Positions 45,342-57,859 of a DNA stretch of 64,000 bases are shown piece by piece. Numbering within the stretch: the first letter of the stretch is position 1; each line of letters starts with the position of its first letter. Where the stretch lies: NCBI GenBank assembly GCA_037127255.1, contig JBANSL010000013.1, positions 79,975,688 through 80,039,687 on the forward strand. The letters run 5' to 3'. The notes under the pieces were generated by a model. It ran no database searches. It had not been told where the DNA came from and worked only from the letters and a program-made list of their open reading frames with translations. The DNA comes from Persicaria tinctoria (Eukaryota > Streptophyta > Magnoliopsida > Caryophyllales > Polygonaceae). Position numbers and translations under genes: made by a program.

Positions 45342-47548
45342 TCAACCTGACAGCAATGTGCAACCTTTCGACTGCAGCTTCCTCTCCAAACCGAAAAACT
45401 TCAATCCTGACATTACCAAGTCCGCTGTTTTCCTTCTCAAGTGATCAATAAGTCGTTCATCATATACAATCACGTCAGCTTCAGTGAGCCACTTCTGATC
45501 CTCCATATAACGGAAAACTTTCCTTGCCTCTTCTACAGTCCCATGCTGGCACATGCCAGAAATAACGGAACAACATACAATATCATCAGGCAGACAACCC
45601 TGTTGTACCATATCATCAATTACTTCAACAACTTTAACAGAATTGTTGGACTTGCATGCATGAAGAATGGTAAGAGAGCACATGAACTCCATCGGTCCAC
45701 TGCTAACATTCGCTAAGCAATCACGGACTATCAAAAGGGCTGCATCGATCTCCCCAATTTTGCAAAGGCCCTTGGCCAGAGAACAATATGCTGTCACTGA
45801 AGGGCAAGAAGACATCTCCTGGATTTTATTATAATAAGAGCATGCCTCTTCGATATCTTCAAGTTCAACAAGACATGATACTACATGGCTGTAAGCTGAC
45901 GAATCAGGCTCAAGGTTGGAACCCTTCAATTCATTAAACATCGATAATGCCTTCCTTGCCTCCCCGTTTTTGTAAAGAACACCAATAAGGATATTACAGA
46001 TGGAAATGCAGCAATATCCTCTCGCCTTCAAGTCATCAAACAACTTTAGAGCAAGGGTCAAATTCTCCTCAACCAAGAACAAAAAAAGTTTGGAGAGATC
46101 ATCCATGATACAGAATCACAAATTCTGCATTTGTACAAGCACGTTGCAAAATTCATCCATTTTCCCCGAGTCTGCGAAAGAGAAAGAGACCAATGTAGGC
46201 TAATCCAGTTGAAGAGACTCCTGAAAAGTAACCTTGAACAGATTATAAGCTTTCTCAGTCTGTTTTACTCGACATAAACCTTCTATCAATGAATTGTATA
46301 TTGCCAAATCAGCTCGGTAGCCAGAATCCATCAAATCCTTTAACAAATCACAAGCTCAACCAACCTTCCCATCAACAACAAATGCCTCCACCAATGAACC
46401 ATATATGGCTCTATCTATTAACAATCCTCTCTTCTTCATTTCATTGAATAAAACATAAGCTTTCTCAGCCCGTCTGACATTACACAAAGCCATGATCACA
46501 GTTTTATAAGCCATAGCATCCGGATCAACATGATCCCTCCTCATCTCATCCCAAACCTTTAAGCCGCCATCCAAATTCCCTTCCATAACCAACACCCTTA
46601 TCATAGCAGTGTATGCAAAAACATCCGGCTTGCACAAATTAGACCTCATGCGATCCAAAACCTCAAACATTTCACCCATCCTCCCCTCCTTACACAAACC
46701 CTTGGCTAGAATCATATAAGTTATACTCTCCTCCACCAACCCATCTCCCTTAAAGTCATCATAAACCGACATTGCCAAATTCAAATGACCCGTCTTAACC
46801 AATGCATCCATGATCCTATTATACAAGAAAACGCGAGGCTTCACCCCAACTTTCTTCATCTTCTCATATATAAAATAAACCCTAAGCCCTCTATTGTTAT
46901 CAGCATGAGTTCTAATCAAAATCTCAAACTGCTTTTCACTGGGCGGGCACCCCTGCATATGCATTAGCTCCGGCAGCTGATCAGCCGCCCGGAACCTATT
47001 CAACCGATTCAAAAAATAAGCAAAGGCATTATAGGGAATGTAAGAGTGCTTGAAACCCTTCTGCTTACCAGCCCAGTGGAAGAACCTCAATGCAGTCACC
47101 GGGTCCGATTCAACCTTTAGCACCTCCGCCACCATATCCGGCGTGACCCGCCGGAGTTTATTGAGATCGGAGATGACGGGGGGGCCCCAGCGTCCATTTT
47201 TTCTAAAGGAATCGCAAATATAGCGTCCAATTGGGGACAATTTCTGGGCAATGTGGAAGAAATTACAGATGGAGTGGGGTTATTGGAGGGATTGGGATTG
47301 TGGGTGTTGTTGATTGAATCTGAATCCCAGCGTTTGAGGTTGAAAGGTGAGGAATTGGATGACCGAGGGTTTGATTTTCGAACTTTGAGGTCACGAGGGT
47401 TTAAGGAGTGAGAAGGGTTTAGAGGATCTAGGGTTTGGCGGTTGGAGAAGAGGCCGCCGTGGACGGTGGGTCTGTTCTGAGAGGGTTTCCGGTGGCCGTA
47501 AAAGAAGTAGGGATTGTTGGGCTTGAGAGATGGGGATTGGGGAGGCAT
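45342..47548 (-). pseudogene. P-class PPR protein pseudogene
   Basis: Intronless and collinear over about 730 codons with At4g20740-type PPR proteins (RNA-binding, organelle-targeted). Start MPPQSPSLKPNNPYFF at 47548. The Pro/Ser/Asn-rich N-terminus shifts frame near 47260, after which LSPIGRYICDSFRKN begins the PPR region. About 15 degenerate 35-aa repeats follow (for example ESITYMILAKGLCKEGRMGE, DAMAYKTVIMALCNVRRAEK). Three in-frame stops: TGA 46356-46358, TAG 46200-46202, TGA 46116-46118. The final part runs to CTLLSG and TGA at 45342. The Arabidopsis gene is considered essential, so a functional copy is expected elsewhere. Confidence 0.85.
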
Positions 47549-48054
47549 GATTCCAGGCGATTTCCAAGTCCGTTCTCAGAATCGCTCGTTCGTTGGCTAA
47601 TGAGCGTTTAGAAGCTGGATTTTTGCGGGGACTCTATGATCCGAACTTCTCGTTGCTCTTGAGTTGGAAGCTGCTAATTGATTGATGGGTTTGCTTTATT
47701 TCATCATCTCATGAACATGCTTTGAGTTCTGTCTGGGTTGCACTGGTTTTCGATTCATCAGAATTTTGTCGAGCTAGTTGTACAAAACTATTTTGGGGCA
47801 AATTATACAAAATCGCCCTTATTTTAATTTTTGCAAAACCACCATTGAGTTTTTTTAAAAAAAGAGCATGAACTTTTTTCCTTGTAAATAACCAGCCATA
47901 TCTCTTAAAGGTTGAAAACAACAACAACAACCACTAGTGTTTTCCGCAATCCTGCATGGTCTAGCGGGTCAAGATGTGCATACTGTTTCCCCGAACTAGT
48001 CGAGAGAGTGTTTTTGAAAGACCTAACAGAACGAGAAAATACCTTGTTATAAAA
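47549..48054. other. Upstream of PPR pseudogene
   Basis: No gene. A block containing AAATAACCAGCCATATCTC (about 47884-47905) recurs at about 50827 on the other side of the inverted-repeat element, as a direct repeat. Confidence 0.5.
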
Positions 48055-48560
48055 GGCGTAATCGGCTATATACCCATACAAAGTTGCTTAATTGTTCATA
48101 TACCCACTGAAATTTGACAATTGGTTATATACCCGTTAAAACATAAAGATTTTGTTAAATTGCCCAAGAACATAAATTTTCTTCTAAATTCTAAATTACA
48201 AATTAAAAGGAGGGCTTAGGTCTAATAAACAAATCAAATTAATTATCTTGAAATTAATTAGCAGGTAGGAATACAAATGCAACATACATATTACAAAACA
48301 CCGTGTTGATCATTCATTGCAAAGCAAATATCCAATCGGTAAAATATATACATAACTTCAATCCTCACTTAATTTCACAATAGTTGACTCCTTAAAACAA
48401 TTCATTTCTTAAAACAACGTAATACCAACAAAAATGTCAAGGATGCAGAAAAAAATGAAGTTAACTACTGAGTTTTTGACAGTATGCTAGTCCAGCCAGC
48501 AACAAAAATGGCAAAAAAAATAAAATACAGTAAATAGCTTATTCAAGTTGAAACTAAAAC

Positions 48561-49050
48561 TAAAAGGAAGCACGTGATCGAGTAGGCTAATTGATTGAAA
48601 AAAAATTAACAACAGATATCGCATACCTTAACTCCATAAGGACTTAAGGATATGTTGAAATGAATTAGAAGCATACAAAATCAAAATTAAAGAAACTAAG
48701 GGTGTGTTTGGATTCCATTGCATTTTCATTATAATGCAAATATTTTACCTCGTTTTATGTGTCCGTTTGGTTGTAAAAATAAAAAATCTCGTAAAAACCG
48801 AGGTAAAACCGTAATTTAACCAAATAATCACATAAATTGAGATAAAATAATTGTATTTTAATTAATATATCGTGGAATAAAAAAATATCATAATTTAAAC
48901 GTCTTAAAATATTTGTTAATCAAACAATGCCTTATCATTTTGCATTATAATGATAATGCATTTGGAATCCAAACACACCCTAAAAGGAAGCACGTGATCG
49001 AGTAGGCTCATTGATTGAAAAAAATTAACAACCCATATCACATAGCTTAA
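48561..49050. repeat. 70-bp direct repeat bracketing a MITE
   Basis: TAAAAGGAAGCACGTGATCG and the next ~50 bp occur at 48561-48631 and 48981-49050. The second copy starts exactly at the right edge of the MITE (48700-48980). Confidence 0.8.
48700..48980. mobile_element. Tourist-like MITE
   Basis: TIR GGGTGTGTTTGGATTCCA at 48700 and TGGAATCCAAACACACCC ending at 48980, with TAA on both sides. About 281 bp, AT-rich, non-coding. PIF/Harbinger type. Confidence 0.82.
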
Positions 49051-49159
49051 TGATTTTTTTAATTTTTTTTTCAGTATGCAAAAATTTGGATGCACTACCG
49101 ACATCCATGATCATCTCGCAAGATGATGTTCTAAAACTCATAACAACAGGAACTTAAAA

Positions 49160-50520
49160 TAAAATTACAATTCAACTGAGATTTAGCAAGAAAATAAGTT
49201 GCACCATTTGCCTCTCTGTAGCAGTGCTAAATTGTGACGCTCTCAAAATATTTGCTTAACGAATGGATTTCTTCGATTATTTGAGCGACCTCCCATGGTG
49301 TATTATTGACTTGATTGATGGCATTGACTATGATTGCGCAATCACTTTCAATAATCACTCTTCGAATCCCCATCTCTGCTGCGAGTCTTATACCTGTATA
49401 AACTGCAAAAGCTTATGCTAGAATGACAGAACTCATCCTGACGTTACATTTATGAATCTGAAGAACTAGACCGTCATTATTCCTCACAATACAACCAACC
49501 TGCGGTTGAGTATCAATTTTCACCGAAGCATCTATATTTATCTTAATAACATTTATTGGAGGGCATTTCCGAATCAATTTATCAGAAGGCCTAACACGTT
49601 TAGGTAACTTCGTTTTTACCTGCTCTTTATTCCAGCACAAGATTTTATCTATAGTTTGAATTAGAGCATAGATAATACCTGTATCAGAAGTATTGCGAAA
49701 AATAATTCTATTTCTGAGCTCCCAAACAGAATGCCATAAATGACATAAGTCTGTAAAATCTATATTAAGAGCCCTAGTATTTAAAATATTTTCCGAAACA
49801 TTACTAGTTAAATTTGGAATATTATAACATTTTCCCAACTTAATACCCGAATTTTGAATAAGGGATCTAGTGATCTGACAATTAAACAATAAATGATTTG
49901 TATCTTCTATATCAGAATTACAAAGAGAGCACGTAATAGGAACTCTATTTATATATCTATTTAGACGGGTCGTGGTAGGTAAGATATATAAAATAATTTT
50001 ACAATTTTTTTTTTAATATTCGGAGGAATATTAAGTTTCCAAATCCAGTATGCTGGAATTTTCTTAGTATTCCTAGTATTACAAATAGAAGATGTGGATT
50101 TAACAGAGAATTTTCCATTACTACTATAAATCTAAATTAACCTGTCAGGACTCAGGAATATCAATTATTGGAATATGGATATTAGTAATAGCTTGAACAA
50201 TATGAGAGGGAATATATACTATTTAATTTATCAATATCCCAAGAGTTGGTATTTGTAAATAAATCAGAAACTTTTAAGTTAGGATTACGATCATTCCGAA
50301 AGTTTTGAAGATATTGTGCATTTACCCAAATGCCAGACCATACATTTATAGTTTTCTCATTACCCACTAGACAGAGCAGTCCTTTAGAGAATAGATCTCT
50401 GATATTAAGAAGTCTGTCAAATTGCCAAGAAGTTTTGAATTTTCCTCTTTCCATTAGAGATTCTTTCGAGAGATATTTATCTGTGACTACCTTAGACCAA
50501 ATATTAATGATTGAAATGAA
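49160..50520 (-). pseudogene. LINE ORF2 3' remnant
   Basis: Minus-strand pieces of a plant LINE: FKTSWQFDRLLNIRDLFSKG and KTINVWSGIWV (about 50320-50450), then an RNase H domain (NVIKINIDASVKIDTQPQVG; after a TAA at 49413, AFAVYTGIRLAAEMGIRRVI, IIESDCAIIVNAINQV; YREANGATYFLAKS at about 49190). Several frame changes and stops. It lies inside the long-TIR element. No poly(A) or target duplication was defined. Confidence 0.75.
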
Positions 50521-50787
50521 TTAGAAGCAGGAAGATATAACATATGACCAATTTGTTTTAGAGTTTGAAACTTGAGAGATGGGAAGGAGGAGAATTAAAA
50601 AAAAAGAATAATTATAATTCTTTTTTGGAAAGATGGAATAATTATTTATTTTTGTAACAAAAATATCTTATCTTGGGCAATTTGACAACATCTTTATCTC
50701 TTAATGGGTATATAGCCAATTGTTAAATTCCAATGGGTATATTAACAATTAAACAACTTTATATGAGTATATAGCCAATTACGACCC

Positions 50788-51782
50788 TAAAATATATTTA
50801 AAAAAATAAGTTCATGCATTTTTGTTAAAAAATAACCAGCCATATCTCTTAACATGGTTAAAGAAATGCATGAACTTATTTTTCTTTAATGTTTTCTTAA
50901 CCTTTTTAACATATGAAACGGGTAATGGAAAATTACTTTAGAATTGTGTAATTTATGCAAAAATTTATCAGATATTTCAACATATTTTTGTCATTGCCAT
51001 TTTTTACAAAACCCTTCACGCAATATTTTAAGGAATATAGTGAATCTTATGAAATTAAAATGGATCTCTTTACACTATTTTATTAGCAACCAAAATATGT
51101 AAATATCCACAAACGAAACGCGGACATGTTGCTTCACATCTTATTTGTGGAAAAAATGCCACATTAGAGGGTGCACAAAACATTTGATTTGACACAATTT
51201 AAATTCAAAGAGTTACGCAAACAAACATCATAATTTGCACGGAAATTCAATATTGTAGAGATAACATAGACCTATGTAAACCATATTCTAAACACTCACA
51301 CTAATATTTTGCCATCAATCTTTCCTTCTCAAACGAACATAAGCCATAATTCTAGACATTTTTCTATCATTCCCTAACTATCTTGGAATAAATACAGTTG
51401 ACTAACATTACAATGTTTTAATCATACGGAGTATTTTAAACACTATGCTATGGCTTTCTCAAATTGTACCATATTTTAAACACGCTATTATTGCTTTCTC
51501 AAATGGTACAAAGAAACCTCTCATTCGTTGCTATTATTCAAGGGCAAAAAACCTGTTTGACACAAGTTTATTATAACTTTTTAAAAGAAGTGTCGCAATG
51601 CTTTTCGTGATTTTTTTAAAAAAAATACAAATATCTATATAATTTGTCATACCAAACAAGAATTGCCTCTTTTATTCTATCCATAAAGGCTAATTTTTTT
51701 ATATATCCCTAAACTTTCATCTAGATTTTAATTTAATCTAGATTAATCTTTAATATGCCAAAATGCCCTAAGAAATACAATA
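50788..51782. other. AT-rich gap
   Basis: Apart from the direct repeat near 50827 and a small inverted repeat around 50799-50885 (ATAAGTTCATGCAT / ATGCATGAACTTAT), nothing was recognised. Confidence 0.5.
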
Positions 51783-52019
51783 CTCCATCCGTTCAACAAA
51801 ACTTGACGTTTTACTATTCATGTACGCTTTTTTAGGAGCTAAAAACTATATAAAATATCGACTTTTTAAATAATTTTTTTTAACAATTTCGTAGTTATTA
51901 TTAATAAGTACAAACTTGTTAAATTTTTTTTAAAAAAAATGAATATTGTATATAGTTTTTATCATTCTAAAAAAGCGTGCATGAATAGTAAACGACAAGT
52001 TTTGTTGAACGGATGGAGT
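51783..52019. mobile_element. Stowaway-like MITE
   Basis: TIR CTCCATCCGTTCAACAAAAC at 51783 and GTTTTGTTGAACGGATGGAG ending at 52019, with TA flanks. 237 bp, non-coding. Confidence 0.87.
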
Positions 52020-52435
52020 ACATTAATACAACATTCATCAACACAACCAGTAGACCATGGCATAGTAGAAAAGTAACACCTTTTTTTCTCCATTAAGTAA
52101 ATGGCTGAATGAACATGATCCATAATCTTAACAAACAAAAGTCTTTATCAAATTTATGACATGCTTGATACTACTGTACTATCTAACCTTAGCCCTGGCA
52201 ATCCGGCATAGCCCAGGGCAAGAGCACCAATTCACCCAAAGAAACTGGATGCGAGGAGGACAAAAAATAAAGATGAGGGTGAATCAGAGTTTGGCTTGAA
52301 AAACATAAATGGCATTATCCGTCAAGGACGACGAGGTTTCAGCCATGGGTAGCTCAATCAAACTCCCAGAAGTTGGAGCCCAACCCTCTGCAGAATCAAA
52401 ATTCTCTTCCTTCGTCCAAAACATATCAACTTGAA

Positions 52436-55405
52436 CTAGCTAGAGGGAATGATACTTAAAAGACGGTTATGTGATCAAAATCTTAGAAATTTATCGCTTG
52501 ACAGAGTTGACAGTGTTACTGCCTTCCATTGTTCCAGCGGCGAGATGTTTGATCAACATACTGTAACCTAGGGCCTTTATAACCTGGCACATTCTGACCA
52601 GGACCTTCTCTTTTACGACAAACTCCAGCCATATCCTCCCGCCCCTCAGCAAAGCTGCTGCTTGGCCTACCATATTGACCAAACTGATTCTGTCCCCAAT
52701 CATTTTTCGAATCTTTTGAAGCTCCTCCATGAGTAACGTTAGCAGAATAATTATAACCAGTGTGGTAGCTAGGTCTGCTTATGCCAGGTTCGCGTTGGTT
52801 GCGACCCCATGAACTTTCCCTAAAGTCCTGGCATCCTTTTCCACTTTTCCACTTATTGCCATTGTCATCTGCATTTTTACCTTTATTTGAGTAACTTGAG
52901 GGTTTCCGGTCACATGTTTTTGACCAAGCACCTCCCTGAGTGCCATTGTTAGCAGTAGCAGTTCCAGGTCTGTCATGGTATCCCTGAGAGCCATAATTAG
53001 CAGTAGCAGTTCCAGGTCTCCCATTGTATCCCCAAGGATTGCCACTGTTGGACTGCTTCTCTAAGGCATTAACACGGCCGTGGCGTTGGTTCCAACCTGT
53101 AGCTTCATTCTTCAATAGCTGGCCAGTCTGACCATGACCCCGCTGCCAAGGGTCATTGGCATCCCATCTGTCACGATGCTGCCAAGGGTCATTGTCATCC
53201 CATCGGACACGACTCTCCCAGGAATTTCCATTATTGGTTGGTTTGTCTCTGGCATCAACAGGGTCCTCCCTTTGGTTCCAGCCCATAGCTTTATCCCTTG
53301 AAGCTTGGCTAGTCGAAGCATGACCACGCTCCCAGGGGTTATCTTTGACATCGTCATATTTGATAGTTGAACTATTCTGTCTGTCATGGCACTCCCAACG
53401 GGTCACATTGTTGGTTGGCTCCTCTTGGGCATTGACAGGGTCATCCCATTGATTAAACCCCGTTGCCTTATCCTTCAATGCTCCACTACTCTGAGCATGC
53501 TCACAACCCCAGGGATCATCACAGTTACCAAGCCTCCCATCAGGGTCTTTTAAGCTGCCAAAAGAGGGAACATTCGTTTCGTATACAGCATCTTCGCCTC
53601 TGCTCTCCTTGTCATCAGGTACAAAGATTGCCCGGTCCAAGTCTACCATCAAATCAGGATCAATATAAGGATTCCAATCAATTTCCTCAATATACGCATT
53701 TGGACCTGGTATACGAGTCTCACGTTTCCCACCATTAAGCTTTGCCAAATAACATTCTTTAGCATCGTCAAATGCCTCTCTGCCGGCTGTATCATCCCAT
53801 TCAAGCATATCGCTCTGGCAATGCATAAACTTCTTACTGCTCAGTACCTTCTCCCATGGAACTCCAGCCAAAAAGCAGAACTTCTTCTCCCACATAGGCA
53901 CATTGTCTTGCCATTCACCTGATAATATTGAGCTACTAGCCAGATAACATCCCCGTCGACCCAAGTTTATGAACATATAAAATTTAAACCAACTCAAAAA
54001 GATGCATCACTCAGAAATGATAGATACATTCATGTACTTGATACTAGATATACAAAGGTAACATATTTTGCCTTGGCAGTCAGCAGTGTTGATAAATTTC
54101 ATCTCTACATACCAACTTCTATGACAGATTTTCTCAACAATAATTAGAAAACCTTATCTTCATGTGTTAAATGCAAACTCGCAAAGGACCCAACTATCAT
54201 GCAATTTGATATGATTCTACAACAGTATCTCCCACAAGAGACTAAATCAACAGGAATTATATACATCAACAAGAAAGCACAATCACTTCACATGTGAGCA
54301 CAATCTTTACTTTTCAATATAATTCATCCCTTGCGAATTCGTTCAGCTTCTAGTCACATTCATTCAAATCAGAACACTCTTGAACATCATTAAGTTTTTT
54401 TTTTTTTAAAGAGGCGTTGCAAACAAGGGCACCCACTATCCTAGCAAATTAAAGACAGCTATACTCACTGGCTGCAACTAATAATATAACTATTCACCAT
54501 TCACCCGAATCCTTACACTTCTAAATTGTACATGGGTTGAAGAATATATGCTCAAAAATAGACAAAATTATTTCAGCCAAGACCAATAGTGACAGGCAAT
54601 ATCCGATCATTGTTTACAAAATGCTATACTGCGGCCAAAAAGTCAGATGGACACTAGACTTCTCTTGGATGGTACATAAAGATATGCCAGCATTTGCTAC
54701 AAAGTAACATAAAAGGAAAAGAATATACATCCTCACCAAGTGTTGAAGACTGAAATAAAATAAAAATGTCTAGAACTTCACAGTATCAAGATCAAATTTT
54801 CATCTGTTTCCTAGGTTCAAGCTATGAAATTTCAACAATCAAGCTACAACCGCTCTTTAATTCATAACAAAAAAAAAAGCATATAGGAAATCAAAGGGAG
54901 TAGAAACTAAAGAACAACCTAAGAAAACTTTGAAGAAAAAGATTTAAAAAACATGTCCAAACCAGAGGGAAGCCAGAGATTAGGGCTTAAAAATGCCTGA
55001 AAAATGCTGCATCTGCATCTAGGATGGAAACTTAAATAGGGAAAAGACAGCATTTTCTAATTTTCTATTCAAGTTAGAACTTCCTTCTCAAATTCACAGT
55101 CAACCTGAGTATAGAAAGGGCGACTGCCATTCTAAATGGAAAGAGGCATGGCAATACAAAGTTTGGCATCTCATGAGCAATGGAAATGTACCCAAATTTA
55201 GTATAAAAAAGAACTCAAAGCAAATTACGAGACCTTGTGATCAACTCCAATGATTTTTTCAACTAGCATTGACACCACCAATTTGCCTTACATGTAAGTT
55301 AGTTTCCATAATACAAGGATCTACATCTACTGATCTAGCCCTGTCAGGGCCAATTGCATCTCTTCTTATTTAAATAGCATACAAACTATCTTCAGAAATC
55401 ATAAC
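52436..55405. repeat. Segmental duplication, right copy
   Basis: Partner of 41550-44520. This copy keeps the full gene context, including exon 1 beyond the duplication edge, so it is probably the source. Confidence 0.9.
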
Positions 55406-55625
55406 AGAAATCACACCAAATTTGCAATCCAACAGAGAATTTGTCGAAATAAGAGGCCCTTCACCGATCAATTTCAAACCAGATATTGCAGTAGGTAAAA
55501 AGGCAAGAAGAGAGAGTACCGAATTCGGGATCACGATAAGTTTCGCGGGGAGGAGACCAGTCATAGTCACGATACTTGTTGCGACGGTTTGAGCGGGGCG
55601 GATACCTTCGATTCCAGCGGCCCAT
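52516..55625 (-). CDS. W/N/G-rich protein of unknown function
   Basis: Two exons: 55625-55520 (ATG 55623-55625) and 53918-52516 (stop TAA 52516-52518). The donor is G|GTACTC and the acceptor ATTATCAG|GTGAATGG. Phases match and give 502 residues with no stop. Exon 1 encodes an Arg/Tyr-rich start (MGRWNRRYPPRSNRR, YRDYDWSPPRETYRD). Exon 2 opens with a conserved-looking block (EWQDNVPMWEKKFC, FLAGVPWEKVLSSKKFMHC, LEWDDTAGREAF, EEIDWNPYIDPDLM), then a long low-complexity region with repeated DNPWERGHAST, WDDNDPW and GRPGTATAN units, probably disordered. The block resembles an uncharacterised plant family; no function is assigned. The longer open frame that starts at 53997 is intron read-through. 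A TATA-like ATATAAAC lies on the minus strand at about 56080. Confidence 0.82.
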
Positions 55626-56249
55626 TTCTCACCCACAGATAGGGCTTCTCGGCAGGAGCTTTCCAGAAACCGAAACCCTCGAAGAAAAGATCTACCAGTT
55701 TATGGCAAAATCAACAACAGCAGCTATTTACAAGTGCGGTTCAAGAAAGGGAAGGGGAAAGGAAGAGGATGCGGGCGAAGAAGTTGAAAAGGTTCGTCCT
55801 CGATTGGAGACAAAAGGCTAATTAAAAATGGAAGAAAAATCAACCGACAATGGAGAATGTAAGATTAGACTGATTTGAAGAATTACGAGAGTGCAATCGG
55901 TCGTTGGGGATATTCACTGATTTCTTGCAGATGGATTGATGGGTTTCAGAGATGGCAGGCGACGATTTGGATTTTAATGGAGTTCGAGTTCGGAGAAGAT
56001 GAACTGAAACAGAGTCTTTGTTTCTTCTCTCTTTCTCATTGAATGACTAATGAGTATAAAATTCGGTTCGGTTTCGTTTATATCTGAACATGAAGATATC
56101 TGAACACGGAGGAGTATAAAGCAAGATTTCGAGTCCTGTTTACACGTGTGAGCCGAGCTTATATTTGTGTTAGTTTAGATTTAAACTAGTTTAGTGTCCG
56201 TGCCTTCAATTTTAATCCACGTGGATTTGAAAATCTCTCTCTCTATCTA

Positions 56250-56311
<62 letters not shown>

Positions 56312-57110
56312 ATACTATATTAATATATACTTGTTAATTTACAACAAAATATGTATAAAATATTTTTTTAATTTATAAATTAGTTGCAAAGAGATACCAT
56401 ATAAATCTGAAAATAATTTACTAATGTTAAGTAGTACACCACTTAATATAATTTGAAATACATATATAATTATTGTCATTAGGATAAAACTAAAAAATAA
56501 AATATAATTTGTCATATAATTGAAAAACTGAAAAGTTACTTACATCCTTGGTTTGCCCATTTACTGGGTATTCGAACTCTCAGTAGATGGTTGTCTAGTA
56601 TATTGAATCTTTATCTTTATCGGGAAAAAAAAGTATTCGATTCGAATAACACCCTTATTGACTACACACGCGTCCTAATTTTTTTTTTCGCTATTTACAA
56701 AAACAGTAAAATATAATGCTAATCCAATATCCCTCCTCAAGGACTTCGAGGTGGGGAGGTCATGCCCAAAATATATATTGAGGCGATGGAAGTATTTTGG
56801 TGAGTATATCTACAACCAGGGGCAGAGGCAGAAATATATCTAGGGGGCTCGTTGTTCCAAAACTTGGATGTCTAATATGATAAGACTTAGCAGAACGTTA
56901 CAGAACCCCGTGGAAGTGTGTGTTGCTGGTGTACCCCCGAGTGAAGGAATTCAAGGCCTCTGGTCATTCGCTCTATCGAAGGGATCGCCAGTTCCACTAT
57001 GTATTGATTCAAGTCGCAAGACATCAACATTTAAGCACTAACCTTGACACGCTCAGAACTTGTTTTCAAAACCTCAGTTCTAAACCCTTCTCTCGACATT
57101 TGTGGGGGAT
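55626..57110. other. Upstream region and repeat DNA
   Basis: 55626-56060 is the likely 5' UTR/promoter of the minus-strand gene. At 56186-56189 CTAG with a TAGTTTAGT context resembles the minus-strand Helitron end at 59601, but its hairpin is degraded. (AT)n spans about 56250-56308. 57100-57125 reads GTGGGGGATTGTTAGAGAT, like a polypurine tract plus LTR start, but no partner was found. Confidence 0.4.
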
Positions 57111-57403
57111 TGTTAGAGATAATGCCTAGAGATGGTGGTTTTAAGGTGTCTCTTGAACTTCCCCTATCCCACATGGAAAGTTCAAGGGTATCCTAAAGAT
57201 GTTTTTAAGGAGACTCTACGACTAAATACATTGAGAGGTAGAGGAGGAGGTGGGGCATCCACATGCGCGCCCACCGCCGCATTCCGTCCGGCTCGTGCTC
57301 CAAGATTGGAGTTAAATTTTATGAATAGACTTGTTAGTTTTTATCCGCAAATATCTATTTTTCACTGAAAATATCCTTTTCGAATGAGTTCGGCCTACAT
57401 CCA

Positions 57404-57850
57404 CTAATGCCCTATAGCAAGTTTGTTGCTTATCGCGGGTTCTAGCAAGTTTATTGTCCAACAATGGAGACTTGTGACAAAGAGATGGCAAAGAGAATCT
57501 CTTGATTTAGTAGGTAATAGTAAGAAAACATTCGCCCCAAAAAGTGGTTGGTAATTTGGATTGAAAAAGAAGGGCTTGAGAAACCTTAAGAAGGTGCTTA
57601 TGCTTACGTTAAACAACACCATTTTGTTGGGAGGTGGTGACCTCTGAAAATTCTAGGGCATTATCAAACCCGATGATTTGGACATGAGTTTGAAATTGTT
57701 TTTCAACGAGGGTAAAGAAAGCTTTGAGAATGGGAAAGGCATCACTCTTGTGAGTCAATAGATGGGTCCAGGTTAGTATGTCGTGGTCATCAACAATAGT
57801 GAGGAAGTAATTGTACCCCCTGTAAGTGGTACATTTGTAGGGTCCTGTAT
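57404..57850 (-). pseudogene. Copia integrase remnant
   Basis: The minus strand reads NYFLTIVDDHDILTWTHLLT, DAFPILKAFFTLVEKQFQTH, GFDNALEFSE, then TSQQNGVV*RKHKHLL. This matches the core of a Copia integrase with part of the second catalytic region deleted and a stop replacing the catalytic Glu codon. No LTRs were assigned. Confidence 0.72.
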
Positions 57851-57859
57851 ATGCATGTG

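Larger units (their letters stand above)
48055..50787. mobile_element. Long-TIR element (MULE-like), 2.7 kb
   Basis: The arms 48055-48169 and 50671-50787 are inverted copies: GGCTATATACCCATACAAAG..., and in reverse complement GGCTATATACTCATATAAAG..., down to AAATTGCCCAAGA. About 115 bp each, diverged. The long TIR suggests a Mutator-like element, but no clean 9-bp duplication is seen. The interior has been invaded by a Tourist-like MITE and a LINE remnant. Confidence 0.65.

Noticed and set aside
52516..53997. Single-exon 493-codon protein starting at 53997
   Set aside because: The first 27 codons are intron. The splice acceptor at 53918 joins in phase to the exon at 55625-55520, giving a coherent start.
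55370..55636. Open frame MGEKWAAGIEG... on the minus strand
   Set aside because: Out of frame with the exon 1 of the W/N/G-rich gene (ATG at 55623-55625), and runs through the splice donor into the intron.
56186..56189. Second minus-strand Helitron 3' end at CTAG
   Set aside because: The context resembles the end at 59601, but the GC hairpin is degraded and no 5' end pairs with it.
57101..57130. LTR start after a polypurine tract
   Set aside because: Only one copy was seen and no matching LTR or coding region in the right orientation.
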